Of a stretch of 64,000 nt of DNA, positions 35,462 to 47,428 are shown piece by piece (the stretch's first letter is position 1; every line of letters begins with the position of its first letter). Under the pieces are notes generated by a model that made no database searches, was not told the DNA's origin, and was given only the letters and a program-made list of their open reading frames with translations. The position numbers were made by a program, and so were the translations under genes. Source of the DNA: Ectobius pallidus (lineage: Eukaryota > Arthropoda > Insecta > Blattodea > Ectobiidae); assembly GCA_964059195.1 (NCBI GenBank), contig CAXKWD010000006.1, positions 134,099,539 to 134,163,538 of the forward strand, given 5' to 3'.

Positions 35462-37148
35462 CAAGTTAGATTTTTAATTATAAGTAAATTTCGTACATTT
35501 TCCACACAATTTAATTAGCGCATTTAAAGGACAGCTAAATTCAGAAATTTTTGCAGGTATATTAAAACATTAAATTCCCGTAGGCAGGTCAACTTTTTTC
35601 TGCGTTCCCCTTCGTTCATTCTTTACAGTGTTGCTAGAATAGTAACTGGACTGTTACTGCGCTATAATTTTAGATAGAAGTATTTTTTCTGTTCATGCTC
35701 CATTGCTGAATTACGCCGGTGTTAAAGTATATTAACCGTTCGTATGTCAGCGGTCGCTTTTTACAGAGTATGGAATTATCTTACATCTGACTGTATTACA
35801 AAGGATTGTTCCTGCTCTCATTCAAATAGGAATTCACACACTTATGCCAGTAGTATCTTATTCAATCCCTTGCAAAATGAGCGTTATGAACTTACCCACC
35901 GTAATCACTCCGGTGCGGTCGATTATGCAACATTTAAGAGGAATTTTAGTCCTTAGGATAACTTCGCGTACTACTATACCAGTGGCTGTGACGAACGGAA
36001 AACTTTCTAGCCAAGTCAAACATTGGAATACTTGCCTTAAACGTACAGTAATAGCTTTCCGCTTACCGCAGGGTTCGATTTTAATACCATGCAATATTCT
36101 ATGCTTACAAACAATTTACTTAGATCCTATTGTCTTAATATTATTATTATTTTTAGATATTAAGTGAGTCTAACAACCATTGTCCTTCGTCTTATGATTT
36201 ATTGTACAGTTTTTTTCTTCAGGAAGGGAATATGATTTTATCAGAATGTTAGGTATGTGGTTTGTTATGGGGGCATTATATTTAATTGTCTTGTTCTGCA
36301 TTCGTATTTGGAATACTGTGAACTATGTACTTTTAACCATTGTTGTTGGGTTCTAAAATCTTTGGAATGGTATTCTTTGTCACTAGCAAGAGTAGAAGGA
36401 ATAAATGTAAATACAAAAAATAGGCTATATTCTTTTTGTCAAAATCAATTTAGCGCTAGATAAAATACAATATGTAGACATTTTTATAAAACCTTTATCT
36501 TTTTAGCTTAGAGAAATAGTATCAAAAGAATATTCATAACAAGAAGAAACGAACAAGTATTAAAAGTTGAAGAACGTTAAATAGTTAAACACTTTTCAAA
36601 GAAAAAGCAGTACTGTAGTACGTGTAGCCTAGTCTTATTAAATTTGTATTAGCTATTAATGTTGACCTCGAGAGATAGGTTAAGAACAGGAGGAATTTGC
36701 GGTAGGTCGAGAACAACCTGTTTCATCCCAAGGTCTTTGCAAAAAATCGAGCTCTTTGAGATGTGTTCGTGTGAAATGAATATCCAGCCACATAAGCGAT
36801 ACAGGCATAAACAGATATTATAGTCTCGTGGGGGAAATAGGAAACGAGAGCACGCAGATATGAACTGGAAAGCTACATAATAGTGATTTATGGAAAAAAG
36901 TAATTTGAAGAAAGGGGTTAAAGAACTGTGGAAACAAAAACAAAACGAGTCTTAACTTACGAATAAAAAAATCCATCTATCCACGGTTGTACAAAAGGTA
37001 GAGTTGAGTTGCGGCCCAGTCTCAAATGTACCTACGAATTGCGGCCCTTAAGATTTAAGGACGTAATAATTGCGGCCCAACATACTGAGAGGGACGCGGC
37101 CAGTAGCTATAACCGTTGTCTAACGTTGACCGCAACTAACCTGTCTCA
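35462..37148. other. No gene recognised; small periodic motif near the right end
   Basis: Several overlapping open frames (35744-36167 on both strands, 36257-36463) lack similarity and splice context. GCGGCCC recurs at 37011, 37041 and 37072. Confidence 0.4.
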
Positions 37149-37560
37149 TGCCCGGTTTCTACAAACTAGTGAATTACCTATGGGTAAATTATCCATGGAC
37201 AAATTAGTTCCATTTAACCTACAAGGATATAATGAGCAAGGCCTTGGAGTTGTACAGTTAATTTAATTCAGAAGGCTTTGATTCTCATTGTTTAAATATT
37301 ACTATTGATCCTATGAAAGGTTAAATTTTATCCAGCCATCCATGAAAGGATAAATTAACCCGAAGATTTACCCTTGGAAAGATCTACCCCGAGTTTGTAG
37401 GAACATTTTTTCTGTCATTTTCATATTTACTCAGAGGACATTTACCTAGAAACTCGTCACAAGTGTATGTGATTGTGTTTGTGTGGTGTTATTCTTGTGT
37501 AAATTCTGTCCATTGGGTAATTTACCCATAGCTAATTCGCGAGTTTATAGAAACTGGCCA
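37149..37560. mobile_element. TIR element (MITE), family copy 2, TSD TCA
   Basis: 412 bases, same family as 27853-28281 with identical termini apart from a few substitutions. It is flanked by TCA at 37146-37148 and 37561-37563. It is shorter mainly by a deletion in the right third (around 37465). No transposase. Confidence 0.88.
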
Positions 37561-38568
37561 TCAGCCAGGTAAATCATTAGTTCGACCGCAACTCGTATCC
37601 ATCCTCGACATCTACCGTCAGGATCTTAGAAATCTATTCGGTCATGTTAATTTAATTATCCATTTTTCATATCACTAAGAATGACGTTACATAACAATGT
37701 AAAGCTTTTTAAATTTATTTCGACCGATCAAAACTACTTCATATGTCAAGTAAAATGCATGATATTAAAATAATAACTTGATAAGGTATGACAAATAGGC
37801 TCCTCTAACTTATGCCTACACAGTTTAACAAAGTTGCATTAGTGCACAAGCCTACGTAGTTTTTTCACATGTGGGATTTGGGAAATCATTTACAGAAAAT
37901 TGCCAGGGTGGTATGAATAAAACTGAGCAATTTCTCCAGAGAAATCTCTTTTGAGTAAAAAGGAATTTACTCAACCTAAGAGCAATTTCTCCATTTGGTA
38001 TCATTAAAAGTTGCCTGTGACGGCTGACTAATTACTCCTCGATGGGAGTAATTACCTCCCCTCACCACCAGTTCTTTTCACAGCTAAACATGACTAAGAT
38101 AAACAAACAAAGGAGCTCTTCATTCATCAACACACATCACATGCACAAAATAAATGTGTTATGCTAGGTCATACGTTTTCAAACACATCCCTGCCCTTCA
38201 GGAAAAGTAACTATTACTATTTCTAATTAATTCAAGGTTGTCTAAATACCAGCATTTAAGTTATAACGCATTTTTAAATGCATTTTACAATCTTGTTTTT
38301 CTATAAAATATTAAATAATTTTTAAAGATCATCAAGTTGTAGGCCTACTGGAGAAGTCCACCCCACCTAAATTTAGATGGAGAACAAAAACTGCACATCA
38401 TAACTGACGGAACTTTTATTATTGTTATTCTTCTTTTGCTTTGAAAAAATAGGAAATTGTTTGACTTGCTTAAAACTCTTCAGTTGTTAAACTTGCATTA
38501 CTTAGTCTGTACACTTATTATAAAATTTATCTTGTGGGGAAATACTATTTCGGCGAATACCATCAGCT

Positions 38569-39011
38569 CATGGCCGTTCGTAATGGGTGGGGCCGCAGCC
38601 CCCTCTGGAAATTTTCTTTATACATAAATCTGTAAACTAAATTATTATAACTATTACAACTAATATGAAGTGAGGCTTAGGTTTCCACATACTATAATAT
38701 GAGTTGTTTGGACAAAATCAAGAAAAACTAGTGGTAACAGCTGACTTCTCAGATATGAATCAGGAAATTGATACGATTGATATGAACATTTAGGAATAAT
38801 TAATCCCACTAAACTTGAAATCATTTCCTGCCAAGCAATTTATTGCAATGAAGGTAAAGCAATGGATGTAGTCTGACCCATTTTATGTGAATAGTAGGTC
38901 AATCTGTGAAATTGTAAGGGGTAGATAATATATTAAATTTTTACTGTGTATCCATACTCATGGGCCAACTACATTAAATCAAGGATGTGGATGATGATGA
39001 TGATGATTTGG

Positions 39012-39064
<53 letters not shown>

Positions 39065-39155
39065 TATTGTTATTATTATAGTAGCATAGTGTTGGTGGGG
39101 GTGGCATTAATTTCTTCATTTCCCCCCCATGACAAAATTTCTGCGGACGTCCATG
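38569..39155. mobile_element. Degenerate hAT-like element with near-perfect TSD
   Basis: Flanks CATCAGCT (38561-38568) and CATGAGCT (39156-39163) differ at one base. The left end CATGGCCGTTCGTAATGGG and the reversed right end CATGGACGTCCGCAG are only partly similar. The interior includes a GGGGCCGCAGCCCCCTCTGG stretch near the left end, C-runs at the right, and an (AAT)n array at 39011-39063. Confidence 0.55.
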
Positions 39156-39775
39156 CATGAGCTGAAAAGGTATTGCATCGCCCAGAAAATATGCATTTGT
39201 TCGATTTTCATCGTTAATTTATACACATCAGAATTTTCCAAATGCGCAAATCATGTACTGAACCTGGCCAAGTAGTGTTAATACTAGTGAATAGTTCTTT
39301 AGAATTACAAATAGGTTGTACATTACTGGCCACCACTTTTCGGTTAAAATACCTAGTATGGCCTATGGTCGAGGCTCCGGGGGCGGTGGAGGGGAAAAAA
39401 AAGTCGTCTGCAAGAATGCTAGGCTTTTATATGGATAGGTACATGAGTACAATAAATAGACCCTATTGCAGCAGGAAAAGTAGTCTATATCGTTGCTGCT
39501 ATTCAGCTTTTGCAGATTCAGATTAATGGAGATTTTTTGGAAATTATGTGCTTTTCTTATTATTGCATCAATAACACAATAAATTATCAGAAGTACTGCA
39601 CTTTGATTCACACCGACATCTTCTACTACTACAGTCAGAATTACTCGATCGTCTATGCATTGTAAGAAAATTCACATCGTTTCTTCCTCTCTTATTTCAC
39701 TAATTTCCAGACCCAGAAAGTTTTGTTGTAGCCATCTGACATTTTCTTTCCAAAATGTGCGTAGACATTTATAAT

Positions 39776-40433
39776 TAGGGTTCGGATGTTTATGAACTGT
39801 CATATTTTTATTCTGACCTCCATTCTCGCCGCAAACACAAATTAAACCTGAATTGCACATTTGTTATCCTAATAGGACCATTTTCATTTTGCATGTAGTG
39901 TCATATTTTTGTCATTTTCATGGTCTTGGTCATATTTGTAATTTAACGTCATATTGCAGTTATAAACGCGGTAGAAGAGCACAGTTATGCAGTATGCGCA
40001 CTCAATTGTCGACTTAAATTTTTTCCAAAAAAGAATCAAATATTTTGGTTTTACTGTAACTGAAATGTGAAGGGACAACAACATGTAATAGAACAAATAC
40101 CTTTTCCTCCTTGTAGTTAAAAACTTCTAATATACATATTTTTAAAATATTAACAGTTCACATTTGCAGTGGCATCTAGAAACACTAACAGATTAGAAGT
40201 TTTTACAAGCAAAACTGTAAATCACTTGTAAAATTGTTAAAAAGTGATTATCTGATTGAATTAATGTGATAATAATTTAGTGTCATTAAACGTTTAAATG
40301 TGTAACATTTATTTTTAGAAAATATATTCCTTTATGAGGTCATATTTAGGATTTTTGGGTCATATTTAGTCACTTTTAAGGTCATATTTGCAGTCATATT
40401 TTCCATTTTTTTGTCATAAACATCGGAACCCTA
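39776..40433. mobile_element. hAT-like non-autonomous element with perfect 8-bp TSD
   Basis: TTTATAAT flanks both sides (39768-39775 and 40434-40441). The left end TAGGGTTCGGATGTTTATGA and the reversed right end TAGGGTTCCGATGTTTATGA differ at one of 20 positions. Both subterminal regions carry several copies of GTCATATTT/GGTCATATTT (39800-39960 and 40335-40410). There is no intact coding frame. Confidence 0.93.
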
Positions 40434-40837
40434 TTTATAATCAATCACCGATGAGTTTCTGCAAGTTTTTTTTACGTCTAAACTATCAAATACGTTGCCA
40501 TTGCAGTAAACTAGTGTTGCTCAGTTTATTTGGAGTCACCTATTGAGGTTACTCCAACATTTGTGAGCAATTTCTCCAACCTGTGAGTAAAAAGTAATTT
40601 TTAATGATAGCAAAGTGAGCAAATTGCGCAACGCTGAATGTTGTTGATCAAATTCTCTTAGCCAGAGAAATTGCTCTTAAGATGAGTCAATTTTAATGAT
40701 ACGGATGAGAGAATTTTCTCTTTACTCGGAGTAAAAAGTAATTTCTCATCTTTATTCATACGACACCTAGTAGCACATTTTCCAGTCTTGTTCTATTGAA
40801 GATCCTTTTCCCAGTTAATTATAGGAGAAATTTTTTT

Positions 40838-40925
40838 CTGACTCTGGGACTCTAACCCAGGATCTTCGGCTATCCGTACCGCCGCTCTGCCAACTGAGCT
40901 AGACAGAGTTCATTTCAAAGCGCCA
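40838..40925 (-). repeat. tRNA-like block / SINE head
   Basis: The minus strand contains GTCTAGCTCAGTTGGCAGAG (A box) and CTGGGTTAGAGTCCCAG (B-box-like with a T-arm stem), spaced as in a tRNA. The acceptor stem is not evident, and short inverted words AGGAGAAAT / ATTTCTCCT lie on both sides (40823, 40999). It is probably a SINE head or tRNA pseudogene. Confidence 0.55.
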
Positions 40926-41302
40926 GATGGAACCTCTCCCGTATGACTAATTTCCCTTAAAAGTCTACTTCATTGACAGACAATTTATGTCATATATAAA
41001 TTTCTCCTATAATACATAATGCATAACATGCACATACAGTATGTATAATAATACATAATAGACTAATAGGATATACTGTATTATGTATTTCTCCTACAAT
41101 ACTCTCATGAAATGTCTAACAGAGATAATAGTCTGTGGTTTCCAATGTTGTAAATCAACGCACCAGAGGCATCTTGCAATTTATTGCAAATGTGTTGTAA
41201 AGCTAGAGCTAAAAGACTGGCGTATGTAAAAGAATACTGAAGTATTAAAGAATTAATTAAAACATGGATGATTTCAATTTTAAGTTCTATTAATATTTCT
41301 GG

Positions 41303-41790
41303 TAGATGCATTGAATATTCTTATCTGTGTTACACACAGCCCTGGATGAGCCAATCTTTTATTTGTTTGAATTGAAGTCCAAACACACGCATTAGCCTAT
41401 GAACTACGCTCAGGCCTAGGTGAGCGGTGAGATGGAGGTGGAGTATGGGAACATTTAATTTCATTGACTGGAGGCCATGCCTCACAACGATTGTCCGGAC
41501 CAGCGTCTTCATTATTCCAACTCTTATTGGTTTGATGTCAAAAGCCCGGTATTCATACATTAACCTATGAACATAGGTCGGTTTTACGTTCAACAGCGAA
41601 GAAGGGAAGGGAATGCGACAAACATTAAGTGGAGGATAGTCTCTGCTGTGTGTCCTCCGAAAAAAAGGATAGGAGCAGAGGTGGGGAGTGGGCCTGGCTT
41701 AGGCGGTTATGTATCTCTTGCCAATATAAACCACTGTGCATTACATCAGAAAGATTCCATGCTGTCGACTGTACTAAACTCTAAAATATG
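41303..41790 (+). repeat. Dispersed repeat family E, copy 1
   Basis: Same-orientation match to 50128-50545. Shared blocks include ACGCTCAGGCCTAGGTGAG, GTATGGGAACATTT, AAAAAGGATAGGAGCAGRGG and GTGGGGAGTGGGCCTGGC. No tRNA-like head, TIR or coding frame is shared; class unknown. Confidence 0.75.
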
Positions 41791-42620
41791 GGAAAATATG
41801 AAGAATAATAGGCCTAATATCATGTTTGAACTCTTCACATACAGAATGACAAAGATAATGCGAAATTTCTACAATTGATTTTAGCTTTATATACAGGTAT
41901 TTATTTACATATATATTCTTTCCCTGAAACTTTACCATTACATTGCAAGTGCCATTCATTCGTAAAATTAGATAAATCACATATAGGAGTCTATTAGTTC
42001 TTGAAATAAATCGAAGAGAAAGGATAAAGTATTTATCGTATCCCATTAAACTGTCCAGTTATTGTTTGACATTATCGTCGGTTTAGCCATGAAATATACA
42101 CTGTAAAGTGAGGTTATGTCAGTTATCTCAAGGATAAACATTTATACTTAGCATGTCAAGAATGTGACAAAAAAACTGAACTGAACCTGTCTCCACTCAC
42201 CTGTGCTGCAGCTATTCAATTGTTTGGAAAGTAGTTGTAAAACATTCAAGTCATTAAATCGAACTGATCCGCTACTTAAATTAAATGAGGCCTTCTCTTC
42301 CAGCATTGTCAGATTTGTTGTAATAGAAATACAGCGCAGTTTCATTCGTATTTATCGATGTAAGTCCAATGGATTATGTGCAGTCGTGCGTATCTCACTA
42401 TTCTTCATATTTATTTTAATCTAGAAAGTTATAGGTTGGTATGATTAAAAAGTCTAGTACCTCGACCGAAAAAAGTAATTCTTTGACGTTCGTGCAAATA
42501 TGAATAACAAATTTTCAGTTTACGTCTTTCAATTATTAAATTAATTTTAATATGTTACGCAAAAATATAGCCTACTCTTCTAAATTATAAATTAATATGT
42601 CTGTCCACCCACAATACACA
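41791..42620. other. No feature seen
   Basis: Open frames on both strands at 41774-42424 are short and unlike any family I know. Confidence 0.45.
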
Positions 42621-42623
42621 ATG

Positions 42624-42658
<35 letters not shown>

Positions 42659-42685
42659 ACACACACACACACACACTCACACACA
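42624..42685. repeat. (TA)n-(AC)n microsatellite
   Basis: A TA array to about 42655, then an AC array to about 42685. Confidence 0.95.
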
Positions 42686-42694
42686 TATGAACCG

Positions 42695-43275
42695 ATTTTA
42701 TTTTGATCGGATTTTCTTAAGACTTAACATAAATATTTTTCATCATAAATAATGAAACACTTACTTAAGCATTTCCCAAAATTCAATCCTTCAAGGGGTA
42801 ATTAAGGGATTAAAACTTTATATAGCGAAATGTTATTTGATGATTCTGTTCGATGAAAACTAAGAAAAAGTACTCCAGAACATAAATAATAAAGCACGCA
42901 TTATTTATTTATTTATTGGGAATCAACATCTAAGGGGTGAAAGGGGATTTATATGTGTAAAATCCTTTTTCGGTACAATTTTCTTGAAACTTAGCATAAA
43001 TATTGAAATACAATATTTATTATATATTGAAATTATATATTGAAATACGTATTGAAGCATTTCCACAAAAAATGTCCTAAGGGTTTATAAAAGAAAAGTA
43101 GTTATAAGAGGGTTCAAAGTTTACATGGAGAAATAGTATTTAACGACTTAAAAATTAGTAAAAGAACTCTAATACATAAATAATACTTATCTAAGGAAAT
43201 CTAAAACATGTGTTTAATAATTAAATTAAATAAACACGTGCTTTTAGATTTCCTTGGGAAGCAACCCGTAAGGGA
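42695..43275. repeat. Two diverged tandem units with an imperfect palindrome
   Basis: Unit 1 (about 42695-42955) and unit 2 (about 42956-43275) share TTTTCTTRARACTTARCATA, AAGCATTTCC, a block on AAAGTTTA-AT-GMGAAATRKTATTT, and ACATAAATAATA. The second unit ends in an imperfect hairpin, AAGGAAATCTAAAA (43194) pairing with TTTTAGATTTCCTT (43242). It lies about 75 bases from the exon 2 splice donor, in the downstream intron. Confidence 0.6.
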
Positions 43276-43349
43276 GTGAAATGGGGGTATAATATTAGCT
43301 ATAATACAAGTAACAAATATATTAAATAATAAGATTGATGTTCACTTAC

Positions 43350-43596
43350 TAATGCAGCAAACAGCCAGAAGACGTACAGGCGTATCAGGTGGCTGACACT
43401 CGGGGAAGAACGGCTTCAGAACGTACACGCTGAACGTGAGTGCAACGATCGCCTGCGAACACGGCCGCACGATCATGCACTCGATCCACAGACGGATGAA
43501 CGCCATGAACGGACCGAACGTCTCCATGATGTACGCATAGTCCGCCCCACTCTTGGAGATCATGCATCCTAGTTCCGCGTAGCAATATGCTCCCAC
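43350..43596 (-). CDS. SLC7-family amino-acid transporter light chain, coding exon 2 (gene continues off the window)
   Basis: Second coding exon, residues 88-169 plus one base of codon 170. The acceptor is TTTGTTTCAG|GTG at 43597/43596 and the donor is ATTA|GTAAGT at 43350/43349 (phase 1). It starts with [10 protein letters not shown], completing TM2 and the strongly conserved family block, then [16 protein letters not shown]3 (about 116-143) containing [19 protein letters not shown], then KPFFPEC and the start of TM4. The cysteine at residue 154 lies where the family's extracellular loop cysteine forms the disulfide with the SLC3A2/4F2hc heavy chain, so the protein is probably a heterodimer subunit. 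The exon is GC-richer than its surroundings, as expected for coding sequence under constraint. No further exon was found in the 43.3 kb downstream (lower coordinates), so the rest (TM4-TM12) should lie outside the window. Confidence 0.94.
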
Positions 43597-43850
43597 CTGA
43601 AACAAAATGCATTTTAATTAATTTGTGACTATGAAAGTTGACACCTAATAAATGTGTCTAATAAATTAGCACTGATGGCTGGACAAGAGTGAATTTTAAA
43701 ATTCAATGAAGGGAAACTATGACTTAATCTTTTTGCTAAAATTACTAAAAACTTTTTTGAAAATAAATATCTAACATATTTGTCTAATATTTTGATCTAT
43801 ATTAGGTCCCACCTGCCATTCATAAAGACTTGAACGCCAGTTTTATTTTA

Positions 43851-44330
43851 TTTTATTTATTTATTTAACCTGGCGGAGTTAAGGCCATAAGGCCTTCTCT
43901 ACTACTCAGCCAGTGCAAAAACATGAAATACATAATGATAATAATAATAATTAATAATAAATTAAAAAGAACTGATATTCATGAATACAAGAAATGTACA
44001 TTAAATACAAAGAAAAAATTCAAACATAAGTACTTGAATAATATGAATATATAATACAAATGACTAAAAATAAAGAAATTAAAAAAAAAGAAGAAAGTTT
44101 AAACAAATACATTCATAGTTATTACAAAATATAATGAAAATTTAAATATATATTACTAATTAGCATCAATTCCTAAATGTTATTGTATACTAAATTTTAA
44201 ATTTAAATTTATACTGAGTTTTAGATGACTAGGGGCATGATGAGCATAGAGAGAAAAAGCCCAATGAGTGTTCAAAGGCAAAGCCCCCATCCTAAAAGAA
44301 GCACACTATGTATAATGTATGAACAGTATG
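43851..44330 (-). mobile_element. LINE 3' end
   Basis: The low-coordinate end has AACCTGGCGGAGTTAAGGCC with AATAATAATAATT-rich sequence, closely similar to 54490-54545. The high-coordinate end holds a short minus-strand frame reading RMGALPLNTHWAFSLYAHHA before a stop. The two ends fit the tail of one LINE family; the RT domain is absent. Confidence 0.5.
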
Positions 44331-44869
44331 GTGCAATCAAAATTCAGGCTTTTCTAACACGTCATTAACATTCACACTTCGGTACTGAGATAGTCCCATC
44401 TATGCTTGGAAGTCTTATTTGGTTGTAAATTAATATTGTCAGTTTACTATTACAGAGATTACAGTATTAAATAATTACATAATCACAGCCGATATTATTA
44501 GTAATAATAGTAATTTAAAATTGCGTTATGTTTCTGCACTTCATAATTTTAAATGTAGGCCTACCTACTAATAATATAAGCTTTTAGATGAATGTAACAG
44601 TTGTCATATTAATTAATACAACTTACTTAAAAATCAATAACTGAGCATAGGTAGTCAATATTGATAGTACCAATATACTTGCTCTATTAGAAATGAAAAT
44701 AATCGAGATTTAGATACATAACATGATCTCGCCCACAATTCACATTCTTGAATTTAAGTTAATATGACGAAATCATCAGTGCTCTCAAAGGAAGCTCTTG
44801 CTCATCGCTAGAATAGGATTACCTCCACAAAGTATCTGGGTTTTTACGTATATACCTTAGGAGCGAGTC

Positions 44870-45140
44870 TCACCGCTCGTAGAGTTCCTGGCTAGGGGAG
44901 GTAGCTGCACCCTGATTGGCTCAGCTCTCCTATCCCACTCCACGTGTTGTCTGTCCCTCTCGCTGCGGCATTATCCCTCCACTCAACTATTATAGTATTT
45001 TCTACGACTGGCGACACTCTCTGCCCAGCGGTAGCTTACTGATCTTACGCGCAGCGAATTCGCGCATCTTGGTAACGAAACGTAACGAGAAGCTCGCTGG
45101 CTGGGTTAGTCTTCAAGGCCAGAGACTTTGTGGGAATAAT
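44870..45140. promoter_or_regulatory. CpG-containing GC-rich island inside the large intron; candidate alternative promoter
   Basis: A unique-looking, GC-rich segment in an AT-rich intron, 1.3 kb upstream of exon 2 in transcript direction. It contains ATTGG at about 44921 (an inverted CCAAT), CACGTG at 44941, and several GCG/CGC dinucleotide runs near 45048-45065. The plus-strand open frame 44916-45158 has no family resemblance and is probably a composition effect. It could be an alternative first exon, an enhancer, or the remnant of an unrecognised element. Confidence 0.25.
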
Positions 45141-45159
45141 CCAACTCTAACAAGCTAGC

Positions 45160-47420
45160 ATTGAATATATTTATAATTTCATTCCTTGCAGTAAAAATCT
45201 TTAAATCTCATACTTTTAACATGTAGATATGTAAACTAATAATGGGTCCACGAAAAATTGTTTCAGTTGAACATTACGTACTTTTTTCTATAATTGACTA
45301 TGGAATGAACCTTCTTTTAAAAGCTAAGGTTTTAATTTTATTCGCTTCATTCGGAAAAGGTCTGTTATTAGACCTTAAAGGCAATGAACTTAGAAGAGGC
45401 ATAATTGTTGACAAAATATTAGGGTGTCAAAGTCTTGTCTCACGCGCGTGCTAGTAGAAATGTTTAGTGTATTTTTAAACTTTAATCTTTTCTTTATCAC
45501 TTCAATTATTTTGTCTCTAAATATAGTGACCCTTAGATATAATCTGGAGTACTAATTATAGTAAATTGTTTTCGTCACTGAACCATAGCTCAAGAAGATC
45601 GCCTTAAAATAAAGAAGCAAATCCCTTTTATTGTTTTCATATTTCTTCATTTGATATTAAATACATTTTTGGGAGTTTTCGAATAATTCAAATTAGGCTA
45701 TGCACATGATCTATAAATATTGAATAAATGGATAGGCGTCTCGGTATTATGAAATAACGAAAAATAACTTCAAATAAAATTTAAATTGTATGTAAATTAT
45801 ACAGAAAAGAGTAGGCCTACAAGCAATAAACTATAAGCCTACTCATTTTGTGAACTGTTTTTGTTTGCAGTCCGGCACGGGTTTATAATTCGCGTGAGAA
45901 ACTAAATCTCGATCATTGAAGGATTAAATCGATTTGAATCAACATTCTAAAAGGCTTTGATCAATGTTCGTTATTGCACGATGGAAATAGAAGAAGTGGA
46001 TCTGGTATTTTTGTTAAACGTGCAAAGCGAAGAAACTGAATTTGCAAAGAGAAGTAATGGCAATATGCAAATTTGCAAAGAAAGTAAGAAATAGGAAAAG
46101 TTCATCGATTCTGAAAAACTTCGTAAATGGATCTTGAGAAAAGATTATAAAAAGCGTGTTTATGTTAAATTGCTGAGTACGTTGATCTATGCTCTTAATT
46201 CTCAACATTATAGCAATTTCGCAAGTTGCGAAACTTCCTGATCAAGAAACTGTATATGAACCTTGGTCTCATTGTAGAATAATAATTGGACAAAACAATG
46301 CAGGAGAAAGAAACTAGAAGGAGAAAGGAATATATTAAGTATATTGAGAGGAAATTAGTAAAGTGCTTTTTGCTAATGCAGTGAAAAAAAAGTGGTCGGA
46401 CAATAGTTCATAATATCAGGACATAATTTCGAGGAAGCTAATGGGAGTTGAGCTCCCTTGCTTGCTTTTAAATCTGTCGAAAATAAATATATTAAATTGG
46501 TTTTGTTCAATTACATGGGAAGATTTAAAGTTCATGAGAGGCAGTCGCTTAGGCCCTTTCGAGCCTATTTATTGTATAGTAAAATTCCTATTAGCTTGAT
46601 TTTTTCTAGCCAATGCTGTTAATTAAATCTAGTGTCATCCAATGAAGGAGGTTCTTGCAAATGAATTAGGATTAGGAATTAGGATTATTAGGATTCCTGG
46701 TCTTCACTTAACAAGACTTAAATCATCCTGTATTCTGGTTCTCTCAAGGATACCAAAGACAACCTACAGAAACAACAAAATACATGGAGCATGCGGTACA
46801 TAGAGCAGCAGCCTTCCATATTGACCCACCATTTCTGGTGTCATTTCTAATCCACGTGGTCAAACTAGAGCCTTGACCAGATAAATAATTACTAGAGCTT
46901 GTCAAGAAATAATTCAAGTGGACCCTGGCAGTGTTAAAGAATTTGTCTATCACTTTACAGTGAAATATTAAACTAATTTTATGTTGGCCTCACTTAGTTA
47001 CCCAAGTAGCCTTAATCGCTGCACACTGCAGGCAATCAGCAAGACTTGTAGTATTGAAAGCAGAGCTCAATTCCTAGTCGTGGACTCCACCTTACAGTGA
47101 GCTCTCGGCGGGAGTAATATCGTGGCTCGTGGCAGCAAAGTAGTTCATGGCTCTTGGCTCGTGACTCGTGTCGCAATCAGCACGTTGCCAGTGACTTTAA
47201 ATGACTCAAAAACATCGACTAGCTTGCCGGTCTCTTTTGCCTTGGAGCCTTTTGCTTTAGATTTTATGCCAGGCCTACGATTCAAATTAAAATACATAAA
47301 AGAGAACAACATGGTAAACGAACAACAAAAAGCTGAGAATAATGTTCTCGGGAAATTGCTCGTATGCCACTAAAATTATTTAAAGGACAGTTGCAGTTAC
47401 TGTAGTTCAAATTTGTTTCA
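45160..47420. other. No feature seen (intron 1)
   Basis: Only short isolated open frames (45242-45454, 46014-46208, 46744-46953, 47122-47373) with no similarity or splice-site support. Confidence 0.45.
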
Positions 47421-47428
47421 GTTATTGC

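Larger units (their letters stand above)
37903..40770. mobile_element. Probable large TIR element containing two younger hAT-like insertions
   Basis: The left end CCAGGGTGGTATGAATAAAA and the reversed right end CTAGGTGTCGTATGAATAAA are similar. Both subterminal regions repeat GAGCAATTTCTCC / GAGTAAAAAG words (37925-38010 and 40560-40750). No clear target duplication was found, so the assignment is tentative. The interior holds elements at 38569-39155 and 39776-40433. Confidence 0.5.
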
